Below, piece by piece: positions 15,134 through 21,640 of a stretch of 23,890 bases of DNA. The notes under the pieces were generated by a model. It worked only from the letters and a program-made list of their open reading frames with translations, did no database searches and was not told where the DNA came from. Position 1 is the stretch's first letter. Every line of letters starts with the position of its first letter. The position numbers and the translations under genes are program-made. This stretch comes from an uncultured Lachnospiraceae bacterium (GTDB lineage: Bacteria; Bacillota; Clostridia; Lachnospirales; Lachnospiraceae). The stretch lies in the NCBI GenBank assembly GCA_958426095.1, contig CATZYB010000013.1:1-23890 (forward strand), read 5' to 3'.

Positions 15134-15445
15134 ATGGCAAATAAAACAGCAAAGCGCAGAGCGCGGCGGCGCAACCGGGGAGGCATGGCTGTGATCGCCT
15201 GCGTTGTTCTTATTCTTTGCGTTGTTCTTATGTATAACAGTGTGAAACTCAATGAAAAATTAAATGGATACAGAGCTTCAGTAGAAGAACTTCAGGAGCA
15301 GATTGAAGAACAGAACGAGGTAAAGGCGGCTCTGGAAAATAAAGAAGCCTATATGAATTCGGATGAGTATTATAAAGAACTGGCCCGGGAGAAACTTGGA
15401 CTCGCCGGTTCGGATGATATTGTTTTTAAAAAAAGCGGCGAGTGA
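15134..15445 (+). CDS. divIC: Septum formation initiator (DivIC/FtsB family)
   Basis: Bitopic division protein of 103 residues. A strongly basic cytoplasmic N-terminus (KTAKRRARRRNRGG) is followed by one membrane helix at about 18-37, then an extracellular coiled coil (about 40-72) and the family-typical end YYKELAREKLGLAGSDDIVF. In Firmicutes DivIC pairs with FtsL and DivIB in the divisome and helps activate septal wall synthesis. AGGTG precedes the ATG, and a separate promoter lies just upstream. It occupies the same place as in B. subtilis, but the following yabR gene is missing; the next 136 bases hold only the spoIIE control region. Confidence 0.92.
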   Translation: MANKTAKRRARRRNRGGMAVIACVVLILCVVLMYNSVKLNEKLNGYRASVEELQEQIEEQNEVKAALENKEAYMNSDEYYKELAREKLGLAGSDDIVFKKSGE

Positions 15446-15497
15446 GCATGGCAGAGGAGTGTACGCACCCTGCAGTATGAGGCAGATCTGCGGCAAA

Positions 15498-15554
15498 TGT
15501 CGATGGATTGTGAGCAATAAGCATGTCCCCGAAACATAGGATGTTATTGTCTAA
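15498..15554 (+). promoter_or_regulatory. Possible Spo0A boxes upstream of spoIIE
   Basis: TGTCGAT (15498-15504) and TGTCTAA (15548 region, 15549 TGTCTAA core within TTGTCTAA 15547-15554) each differ by one base from the Spo0A box TGTCGAA. They lie 28-84 bases before the spoIIE ATG in a 136-base gap. spoIIE is a direct target of phosphorylated Spo0A with a widely spaced sigma-A promoter in B. subtilis. No convincing -10 or -35 was found here, so this is tentative. Confidence 0.35.
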
Positions 15555-15581
15555 AGGTAGGCATTTGTGGGAGGGATATAA

Positions 15582-17462
15582 ATGAAACGAATCCATATTC
15601 GTCAATGGATGGTCATACTGCTGAGCGGATTTTTGCAGCATTCCGTGTCCGGAATCATGAATCCGCTGGGGATTGCTTATTTTGCAGCAGCGTATATGTG
15701 GCCGGAGCATCGTAATCTGCTGCCTGTGATATCGCTGATCGGTATGGCGGCGGGGATTCCGCAGACGATGCTGTTAAAATATTTAGGAATACTTATTGGA
15801 ATCATGCTCATAACTTATATACTGGAATGGAAAAAGGCTTGGGTCAGCCAGCAGGAAATGCTACTGATGTTAAGTCTTTTAATTTTATCTGCGGATGTGG
15901 GTTATGGACTGGCCCGGGAAGGCGTTTCATTGGAGACTGCGGGTCGGTTACTCCGATTTGGAATTATTGAGGCGGTCTTTGGAGCGGTGGGATTTGCCCT
16001 TTTCTATTCCATTATGAAAGTTTTTCTCAGAGAGAACGGCCGGGAAGAAGAGATTGCGCCGAAGGAAAATGAAGAAAATTTTATTCGGTGCCGACTGGGA
16101 GATATGGCGTCATCTTTTCGGAAGCTCTCGCATATGCTGACTAATGAGATTCCTGAAAAGGAAGGTCTATCCGAGGGCGAAGTGGCGCAGGCATTTTCAG
16201 AGGTGACGGAAAATATGTGTGCCGCCTGTGGCCGCCGGGAACATTGTTGGGAAAAGGAATATTATGATACATGTCATTCGGCTTATGATCTGCTTCATAT
16301 ATTTTCGGAAAACGGACAAGTTGACCGAAAACAAGTGCCGGCCAGTTTTCGGCGCCGATGTATAAATATAGATAGTTTCCTGAAGGAGACGAACCGGGTC
16401 ATGCAGATGGCCAATATGAATTTGAGATGGCAGAACCGACTGAATGAAAACCGTCTGGCCTTTGCGGGACAGATGGGTGAGATCGCGGAAATTATGGACG
16501 ACCTTTCATTGGAATTGTCCGAGCGAAAAGAAAGTTCCAGAAAGCTTTCCGATGTGTTGATTCGCAGGCTGGAAAAAAAGCGTTTGAAAATAAAAAAGAT
16601 ATCGGTGACCGACGAGGGAAGCCATGGGAGACGGCAGAAAATTTATATGATCGCCAGGGTGCGCCGGGGCCGCTGTATGACAGTGAAGGAATTGGCAGAG
16701 CTTGTCAGCGAGGCGGCGGAACAGCGGTTTATTCCTGAAAAGGATGGCCCGGAAGTCGTTGGAAAGAAATATGCGGTTTTTGAATTGGCGGAGGATACAA
16801 AGTATCGGCTGATCCAGGGAGTGGCCCGACGGCCGAAAGCGGGTGAACCGGTCAGCGGAGACAGCTATGCTTTCATATACCTGGATTCAGGACAGGTTCT
16901 CATGTCTCTGTCCGACGGTATGGGAAGCGGTGAAAAGGCAAAAGAAGAGAGTGAGTTAATGATCAATCTCCTGGAACAGATGGTGGATACGGGATTTGCG
17001 CGCCGGTCGGCGCTTCGGATGATCAATTCCGTGATGATGTTTCATGGGGACAGGCAGTTGTTTTCTTCGATGGATTTGAGTGTGATCGACCTTTACAGCG
17101 GGATTTGTGAATTTATAAAAGTTGGAGCGTCTTCCACGTTTATTAAACGGGGAAAAAAGGTCGAGTGTGTGACCTCCGGTTCCCTGCCGATGGGGGTATT
17201 TCCGGAGATGGACTGTGAAGGATTTTGCAGAAATTTGTTTGATGGAGACATCATCGTCATGATGACCGACGGCGTGGTCAATCGTTTCAGCCATGGTAAT
17301 GAGGCGATATGTGATCTGCTTTCGGAGATGGATCTGACGAATCCGAATGCCATGGCGTCAGAGATTTTAAATGAAGCCCTGGACCGGCCGGGCGAAGTGC
17401 AGCAGGACGATATGACCGTCCTTGTGTGTACAGTTTGTAAGAAATCAGCGGCTGTGTTATGA
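15582..17462 (+). CDS. spoIIE: Stage II sporulation protein E, PP2C-type phosphatase
   Basis: Membrane phosphatase of 626 residues that dephosphorylates SpoIIAA and so activates sigma F in the forespore; it also acts at the polar septum. About five hydrophobic helices fill residues 8-148, followed by a linker with a cysteine group (C213, C216, C222 in MCAACGRREHCW) and a helical regulatory region. The PP2C domain spans about 410-618, with metal-binding aspartates D427 (PVSGDSYAF), D445 (LSDGMGSG), D563 (MMTDGVV) and D609/D610 (QQDDMTVLV), so it should be active. B. subtilis SpoIIE has 827 residues and about ten helices, so the membrane part here is roughly half-sized. GGGAGGG lies seven bases before the ATG. 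Confidence 0.95.
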   Translation: MKRIHIRQWMVILLSGFLQHSVSGIMNPLGIAYFAAAYMWPEHRNLLPVISLIGMAAGIPQTMLLKYLGILIGIMLITYILEWKKAWVSQQEMLLMLSLLILSADVGYGLAREGVSLETAGRLLRFGIIEAVFGAVGFALFYSIMKVFLRENGREEEIAPKENEENFIRCRLGDMASSFRKLSHMLTNEIPEKEGLSEGEVAQAFSEVTENMCAACGRREHCWEKEYYDTCHSAYDLLHIFSENGQVDRKQVPASFRRRCINIDSFLKETNRVMQMANMNLRWQNRLNENRLAFAGQMGEIAEIMDDLSLELSERKESSRKLSDVLIRRLEKKRLKIKKISVTDEGSHGRRQKIYMIARVRRGRCMTVKELAELVSEAAEQRFIPEKDGPEVVGKKYAVFELAEDTKYRLIQGVARRPKAGEPVSGDSYAFIYLDSGQVLMSLSDGMGSGEKAKEESELMINLLEQMVDTGFARRSALRMINSVMMFHGDRQLFSSMDLSVIDLYSGICEFIKVGASSTFIKRGKKVECVTSGSLPMGVFPEMDCEGFCRNLFDGDIIVMMTDGVVNRFSHGNEAICDLLSEMDLTNPNAMASEILNEALDRPGEVQQDDMTVLVCTVCKKSAAVL

Positions 17463-17499
17463 TGGTTTATCGATTGAATATAGAAAAGGAGCGTTGGGA

Positions 17500-18972
17500 A
17501 TGAATAATCTGGTTCAGAAAGTCAGTGAATATATGCAGGAACAGCACATGGTGGAAGACGGTCAGAAAATTGTTGTCGGTGTTTCCGGCGGAGCGGATTC
17601 TATGGGATTGCTTTCTGTATTGTCCGAATTAGCTGAATATTTTCATTTTTCCCTGGTGGTCGTCCATGTCAATCACGGAATTCGTGGACAGGCAGCGGAT
17701 GCAGACCAGTCTTATGTGGAAAACGTGTGCAGGGAACAGAGCATTCCATGTTATAGTTTCCATGTGGATTTGAAGCGTTTTGCTCAGAAGGAAGGAATGT
17801 CTCAGGAAGAGGCGGGACGTTTCTACAGATACCAATGCTTCGAGAAAGTCCGTAAGGAGGTTTCCGGACATCGGATCGCAGTAGCTCACCAACGGGAGGA
17901 TGCCTGCGAAACGGTATTGTTCAATCTGTTCCGGGGGACAGGCCTGAAGGGATTAGCGGGAATCCCGCCGGTGCGGGATGTGATCATAAGACCGCTTTTA
18001 TGCGTCGGTCGGGAAGAAATTGAGAAATATCTTCAGGAAAAGGGAATTTTGTGGCGGACCGATGAAACGAACTTGACGGATGCTTACACAAGGAATAAAA
18101 TACGAAATCATGTCCTGCCGTACATTGAGGAGAATATAAATCCGGCTGCGGGGCAACATATACAGGAAATGGCAGGACTCATCAAAGATATATCCGACTA
18201 TCTGGATCGGCAGGGAGAGGCCGCCTTCGATCAATGTGTATCGGTGGGAAAAAATCCCATTTGTGCCATACACGGCGAATCTTTCAGGGGACTGGATGTG
18301 GTCATACAGAGAGAGGTCATACGACGGGCCATTGGTGTGGCTGCCGGGAAGCTAAAAGATGTGGACAGGGAACATGTGGAAATGATACGGGGGCTTTTGG
18401 ATAAAAATGTGGGCCGCCGCTGTCATCTGCCTTATCAGCTCCAGGCTGTCCGGACATATGAGGGGATTTCCATAAAAAGGGAAATGCCCGGCGAAAAGGG
18501 AATATCTTCGGGGATATGTATTGACGTGAAGGTTCCGGGGAATTATACTCTCCCCGGGCCGGGGATCAACGTTGAACTATCTATAAAAGAGTCTTTTAAA
18601 AATGAAGAAATTCCCATAAATCGGTATACGAAATGGTTTGATTATGATAAAATAAAAAATAGTCTGGCAGTGCGGACCAGGGAAAATGGGGATTTTATCA
18701 CATTGGATGGTCAGGGACACAGAAAGCTTTTAAAACGCTGGATGATCGATGAAAAGATACCCCGCGAGGAGCGGGAAAAGATACTTTTACTGGCCGATGG
18801 CAGTCATATTCTCTGGATCATGGGACATCGGATCAGCGATAACTATAAAGTGACAGCCGCCACAAAACGGGTGCTGGTCGCAAAGATAAAAGGAGAAAAG
18901 AGCAATGGAAGACAAGATCAAAGTCTTATTGACAGAGGGCGAAGTCGATACCCGGATTCAAGAACTGGGTGA
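17500..18972 (+). CDS. tilS: tRNA(Ile)-lysidine synthetase
   Basis: Modifies C34 of the CAU-anticodon isoleucine tRNA to lysidine using ATP, essential for reading AUA codons. The protein has about 490 residues. The PP-loop SGGADS is at 29-34, VVVHVNHGIRG and HQREDACETVLFNLFRGTGL follow in the catalytic domain, and the C-terminal substrate-binding domain includes RTRENGDFI and HRKLLKRWMIDEKIP. The frame is open back into spoIIE (17422), but ATG 17500 after AAAAGGAG gives the usual N-terminus. The last 68 bases overlap hpt in another frame, giving TilS a basic tail of about 22 residues (KSNGRQDQSLIDRGRSRYPD) that is probably dispensable. Confidence 0.95.
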   Translation: MNNLVQKVSEYMQEQHMVEDGQKIVVGVSGGADSMGLLSVLSELAEYFHFSLVVVHVNHGIRGQAADADQSYVENVCREQSIPCYSFHVDLKRFAQKEGMSQEEAGRFYRYQCFEKVRKEVSGHRIAVAHQREDACETVLFNLFRGTGLKGLAGIPPVRDVIIRPLLCVGREEIEKYLQEKGILWRTDETNLTDAYTRNKIRNHVLPYIEENINPAAGQHIQEMAGLIKDISDYLDRQGEAAFDQCVSVGKNPICAIHGESFRGLDVVIQREVIRRAIGVAAGKLKDVDREHVEMIRGLLDKNVGRRCHLPYQLQAVRTYEGISIKREMPGEKGISSGICIDVKVPGNYTLPGPGINVELSIKESFKNEEIPINRYTKWFDYDKIKNSLAVRTRENGDFITLDGQGHRKLLKRWMIDEKIPREEREKILLLADGSHILWIMGHRISDNYKVTAATKRVLVAKIKGEKSNGRQDQSLIDRGRSRYPDSRTG

Positions 18973-19432
18973 GCAGATCAGTAAGGATTATGCCGGAGAA
19001 AGCGTACACCTGATTTGTGTACTGAAGGGCGGCGTATTTTTCATGTGCGAACTCGCAAAACGGATTTCCGTACCGGTATCCATGGATTTCCTTTCCGTAT
19101 CAAGTTATGGAAGCGGAACGGTTTCATCCGGCGCTGTAAAGATCATCAAGGATCTGGATGAGCCTTTGGAAGGCAAAAACGTATTAATCGTGGAAGATAT
19201 TATTGATTCAGGAAATACACTCCACTATTTGGTGGAGATTTTATATAAGAGACAGCCGAAAAACATTCGTATCTGTACACTTCTTGACAAACCGGACCGC
19301 CGTGTGGCAGATGTCCATGTGGACTATACCGGCTTCGTGATTCCAGACGAATTTGTCGTAGGTTATGGTCTGGATTATGATCAGAAATACCGTAATCTGC
19401 CTTTTATCGGATCTGTCGTATTTGATGAATAG
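18905..19432 (+). CDS. hpt: Hypoxanthine phosphoribosyltransferase
   Basis: Purine-salvage enzyme joining hypoxanthine or guanine to PRPP, 175 residues, cytoplasmic. The PRPP-binding motif VLIVEDIIDSGNTL (93-106) has E97 and D98; CVLKGGVFFM (39-48) and the flexible loop LSVSSYGSGT (63-72) are in their expected places. The C-terminal metal and base-binding region includes KPDRRVADV and DEFVVGYGLDY. The ATG has AAAGGAG at good spacing although it lies inside the end of tilS. tilS-hpt-ftsH is a classical order; in B. subtilis HprT and FtsH follow TilS in the same way, and HprT has been reported to influence ftsH expression there. Confidence 0.97.
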   Translation: MEDKIKVLLTEGEVDTRIQELGEQISKDYAGESVHLICVLKGGVFFMCELAKRISVPVSMDFLSVSSYGSGTVSSGAVKIIKDLDEPLEGKNVLIVEDIIDSGNTLHYLVEILYKRQPKNIRICTLLDKPDRRVADVHVDYTGFVIPDEFVVGYGLDYDQKYRNLPFIGSVVFDE

Positions 19433-19443
19433 GAGGTTGTCAG

Positions 19444-21282
19444 TTGAATAGAAAAAGAGGATTGGGCATCTGGCCGATCATTCTGGTGATTGTCGTGGCG
19501 GCGGTACTGCTCTATGATGGAATGCTCCTGGACCGGGCCGGCAGTTACACCTATCCCCAGTTTCTGGCGGATATACAGAACCGGGCAGATTCTATTAAAG
19601 AGATTGTGATTATTCCAAATGGTGAAGTGCCGACGGGAGCTGTAGAGGTCGAGTGGAATGACGGTACAGTGCTGCGGTGTTATGTGACGGATGTTGATGA
19701 AGTAAAGTCTCTGCTTGTTGAATATGATCTGGATAACTGGTTTGTGACAGATGCAAAGAGAGATTCGTGGATTGAGAAAAATGGGACTGCGCTGCTTTTG
19801 GGCGCATTATTCCTGGTATTCTTATTTTCATTTATCAATAGTCAGCAGGGCGGTTCAAATTCCAAGATGATGAATTTTGGAAAGAGCCGTGCAAAAATGT
19901 CGGATGAGACAGCCAAGGAGACGACTTTCAAGAAGGTCGCAGGCCTTGAAGAGGAAAAGGAAGAGCTGCAGGAGGTCGTGGATTTCCTCAGAAATCCAAA
20001 GAGATATACGGAGCTCGGCGCCCGCATTCCAAAGGGTGTTATTCTTGTGGGACCTCCGGGAACAGGTAAGACCCTTCTGGCCAAAGCGGTGGCCGGTGAA
20101 GCAGGTGTGCCGTTCTTTAGTATCTCCGGTTCAGACTTTGTAGAAATGTTTGTCGGCGTGGGGGCTTCCCGTGTCCGAGATCTGTTTGAGGATGCAAAGA
20201 AGCATGCCCCATGTATTGTGTTTATTGATGAGATTGATGCGGTAGCCCGCCGTCGAGGGACGGGTATGGGCGGCGGCCATGATGAAAGAGAGCAGACACT
20301 GAACCAGCTTTTGGTGGAAATGGACGGCTTTGGCGTCAACCAGGGAATCATCGTTATGGCGGCAACAAACCGTGTAGATATTTTGGATCCGGCCATCTTG
20401 CGTCCGGGACGTTTTGACAGAAAGGTCGGCATTGGCCGTCCGGATGTGAAGGGACGCCGTGAGATTTTGGATGTTCACACAAAGGGAAAACCATTGGGCG
20501 ATGATGTGGATTTGGATCAGATCGCTCAGACCACGGCCGGATTTACAGGCGCGGATTTGGAAAATCTGATGAATGAAGCGGCTATTATGGCAGCAAAAGC
20601 GCGGCGTGCTTATATTGTTCAGGCGGATATCCAGCAGGCCTTTGTTAAGGTCGGCATTGGCGCGGAGAAAAAGAGCCGTGTTATTTCGGATAAAGAAAAA
20701 CGGATCACGGCTTACCATGAAGCCGGACATGCCATTTTATTCCACGTCCTTCCGGATGTGGGACCTGTATATTCGGTTTCCATTATACCGACCGGTGTGG
20801 GAGCTGCAGGCTATACGATGCCGCTGCCGGAAAAAGATGAGATGTTTTATACAAAGGGCCGGATGATCCAGGATATCATCGTTTCCCTTGGCGGACGCGT
20901 GGCCGAGGAATTGATTTTTGATGATATTACGACTGGAGCTGCCCAGGATATTAAATCAGCAACCCGTACGGCCAGAGCGATGGTTACCCAGTATGGTATG
21001 TCGGATGCCGTCGGTCTGATCAACTATGGCGGCGATGATGACGAGGTGTTCATTGGCCGGGATTTGGCCCATACGAAGGCTTATGGCGAAAATATTGCCA
21101 CAGTGATCGATCAGGAAGTTAAACGGATCGTGGATGAATGTCACGAGCAGGCCCGGCAGATTATTCGGGAAAACAGGGACGTTCTTGAGAAATGTGCCCA
21201 GCTTCTTCTTGAAAAAGAAAAGATTGGAAGGGAAGAATTTGAGGCTCTCTTTGATGCGGAGGAGACGGTTTCTGAAAATTAA
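19444..21282 (+). CDS. ftsH: FtsH, ATP-dependent membrane zinc metalloprotease
   Basis: Hexameric membrane protease that degrades unneeded or misfolded membrane and regulatory proteins; 612 residues. Two membrane helices (about 6-25 and 116-133) flank an extracytoplasmic domain. The AAA+ domain has Walker A GPPGTGKT (203-210), Walker B IVFIDEIDAV and the second region of homology ATNRVDILDPAILRPGRFDR. The peptidase domain has HEAGH (425-429) with third zinc ligand D502 in GAAQDIKSAT. All catalytic elements are present. Translation starts at TTG 19444, placed 7 bases after a perfect AGGAGGT next to the hpt stop; no better start is available. A strong terminator follows, closing the cluster. 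Confidence 0.97.
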   Translation: MNRKRGLGIWPIILVIVVAAVLLYDGMLLDRAGSYTYPQFLADIQNRADSIKEIVIIPNGEVPTGAVEVEWNDGTVLRCYVTDVDEVKSLLVEYDLDNWFVTDAKRDSWIEKNGTALLLGALFLVFLFSFINSQQGGSNSKMMNFGKSRAKMSDETAKETTFKKVAGLEEEKEELQEVVDFLRNPKRYTELGARIPKGVILVGPPGTGKTLLAKAVAGEAGVPFFSISGSDFVEMFVGVGASRVRDLFEDAKKHAPCIVFIDEIDAVARRRGTGMGGGHDEREQTLNQLLVEMDGFGVNQGIIVMAATNRVDILDPAILRPGRFDRKVGIGRPDVKGRREILDVHTKGKPLGDDVDLDQIAQTTAGFTGADLENLMNEAAIMAAKARRAYIVQADIQQAFVKVGIGAEKKSRVISDKEKRITAYHEAGHAILFHVLPDVGPVYSVSIIPTGVGAAGYTMPLPEKDEMFYTKGRMIQDIIVSLGGRVAEELIFDDITTGAAQDIKSATRTARAMVTQYGMSDAVGLINYGGDDDEVFIGRDLAHTKAYGENIATVIDQEVKRIVDECHEQARQIIRENRDVLEKCAQLLLEKEKIGREEFEALFDAEETVSEN

Positions 21283-21293
21283 ATGACAGTTAA

Positions 21294-21325
21294 AGGCGAA
21301 TTATACAAAATAATTCGCCTTTTTG
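21294..21325 (+). terminator. Rho-independent terminator after ftsH
   Basis: AGGCGAATTA (21294-21303) pairs perfectly with TAATTCGCCT (21311-21320) around a seven-base loop and runs into TTTTT-G-TTTT. It lies 12 bases after the ftsH stop and ends the mazG-ftsH block. Confidence 0.92.
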
Positions 21326-21409
21326 TTTTGAGAGTGAATAAAATGACGAAAACCCTATAAAAACCCTTGCATATTGCATAAAAACACATTTAAAAAAAAA
21401 TCATGTTTG

Positions 21410-21440
21410 TTAACATTTATTTTACATGGGACGCTATAAT
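21410..21440 (+). promoter_or_regulatory. Promoter candidate for a small RNA
   Basis: A perfect TATAAT (21435-21440) has TTAACA (21410-21415) 19 bases upstream, longer than the ideal 17. It lies in a 358-base stretch without a protein gene, between the ftsH terminator and another terminator. A start near 21447 would give a transcript of about 105 bases. Confidence 0.5.
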
Positions 21441-21446
21441 AAATAT

Positions 21447-21552
21447 CGTAAACCCCCCCAATACATTATATAGTTTTTTGTTACACCCCATAAGAAACAA
21501 AAAATACCTTCTCCGAAAAAAGGACAGCAGATCGAAGTGGCTGTCCTTTTTT
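21447..21552 (+). ncRNA. Candidate C-rich small regulatory RNA
   Basis: The segment between a TATAAT box and a strong terminator has an ordered layout. First comes an unpaired tract of seven C (21453-21459). Then a 9-base-pair stem, TTTTTTGTT (21474-21482) with AACAAAAAA (21496-21504), shows CACCCC in its 13-base loop. Next is the unpaired CCTTCTCC (21507-21514), then the terminator hairpin. CCTTCTCC is the exact reverse complement of GGAGAAGG (21629-21636), the ribosome binding site of the next gene. C-rich loops that bind Shine-Dalgarno sites are known from Gram-positive small RNAs. No open frame with an RBS fits the segment. The RNA is inferred; no known family is recognised. Confidence 0.45.
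21516..21552. terminator. Strong terminator upstream of the amylase gene
   Basis: AAAAAAGGACAGC (21516-21528) pairs perfectly over 13 bases with GCTGTCCTTTTTT (21540-21552) around an 11-base loop. T and A tracts on the two sides allow it to work in both directions. The ftsH cluster already has its own terminator 190 bases upstream, so this one serves a separate short transcript. Confidence 0.85.
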
Positions 21553-21573
21553 CATACCCTGATGCGAGACGTC

Positions 21574-21602
21574 TTGACGGGATTTTAACTTGCGTTTATT
21601 AT
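21574..21602 (+). promoter_or_regulatory. Sigma-A-type promoter for the GH13 gene
   Basis: TTGACG (21574-21579) and TATTAT (21597-21602) are 17 bases apart, each one mismatch from consensus. Transcription would start near 21609, about 32 bases before the ATG. It lies after the terminator, so the amylase gene is transcribed independently. No catabolite-repression (cre) site was seen nearby. Confidence 0.75.
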
Positions 21603-21640
21603 ATTAATATGTGTAAATATAAACGAATGGAGAAGGCGCC

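Noticed and set aside
21403..21588. Small frame of 61 codons between ftsH and the amylase gene
   Set aside because: It lacks a ribosome binding site, starts upstream of the TATAAT box and runs through the terminator hairpin. The segment is better explained as a small RNA gene.
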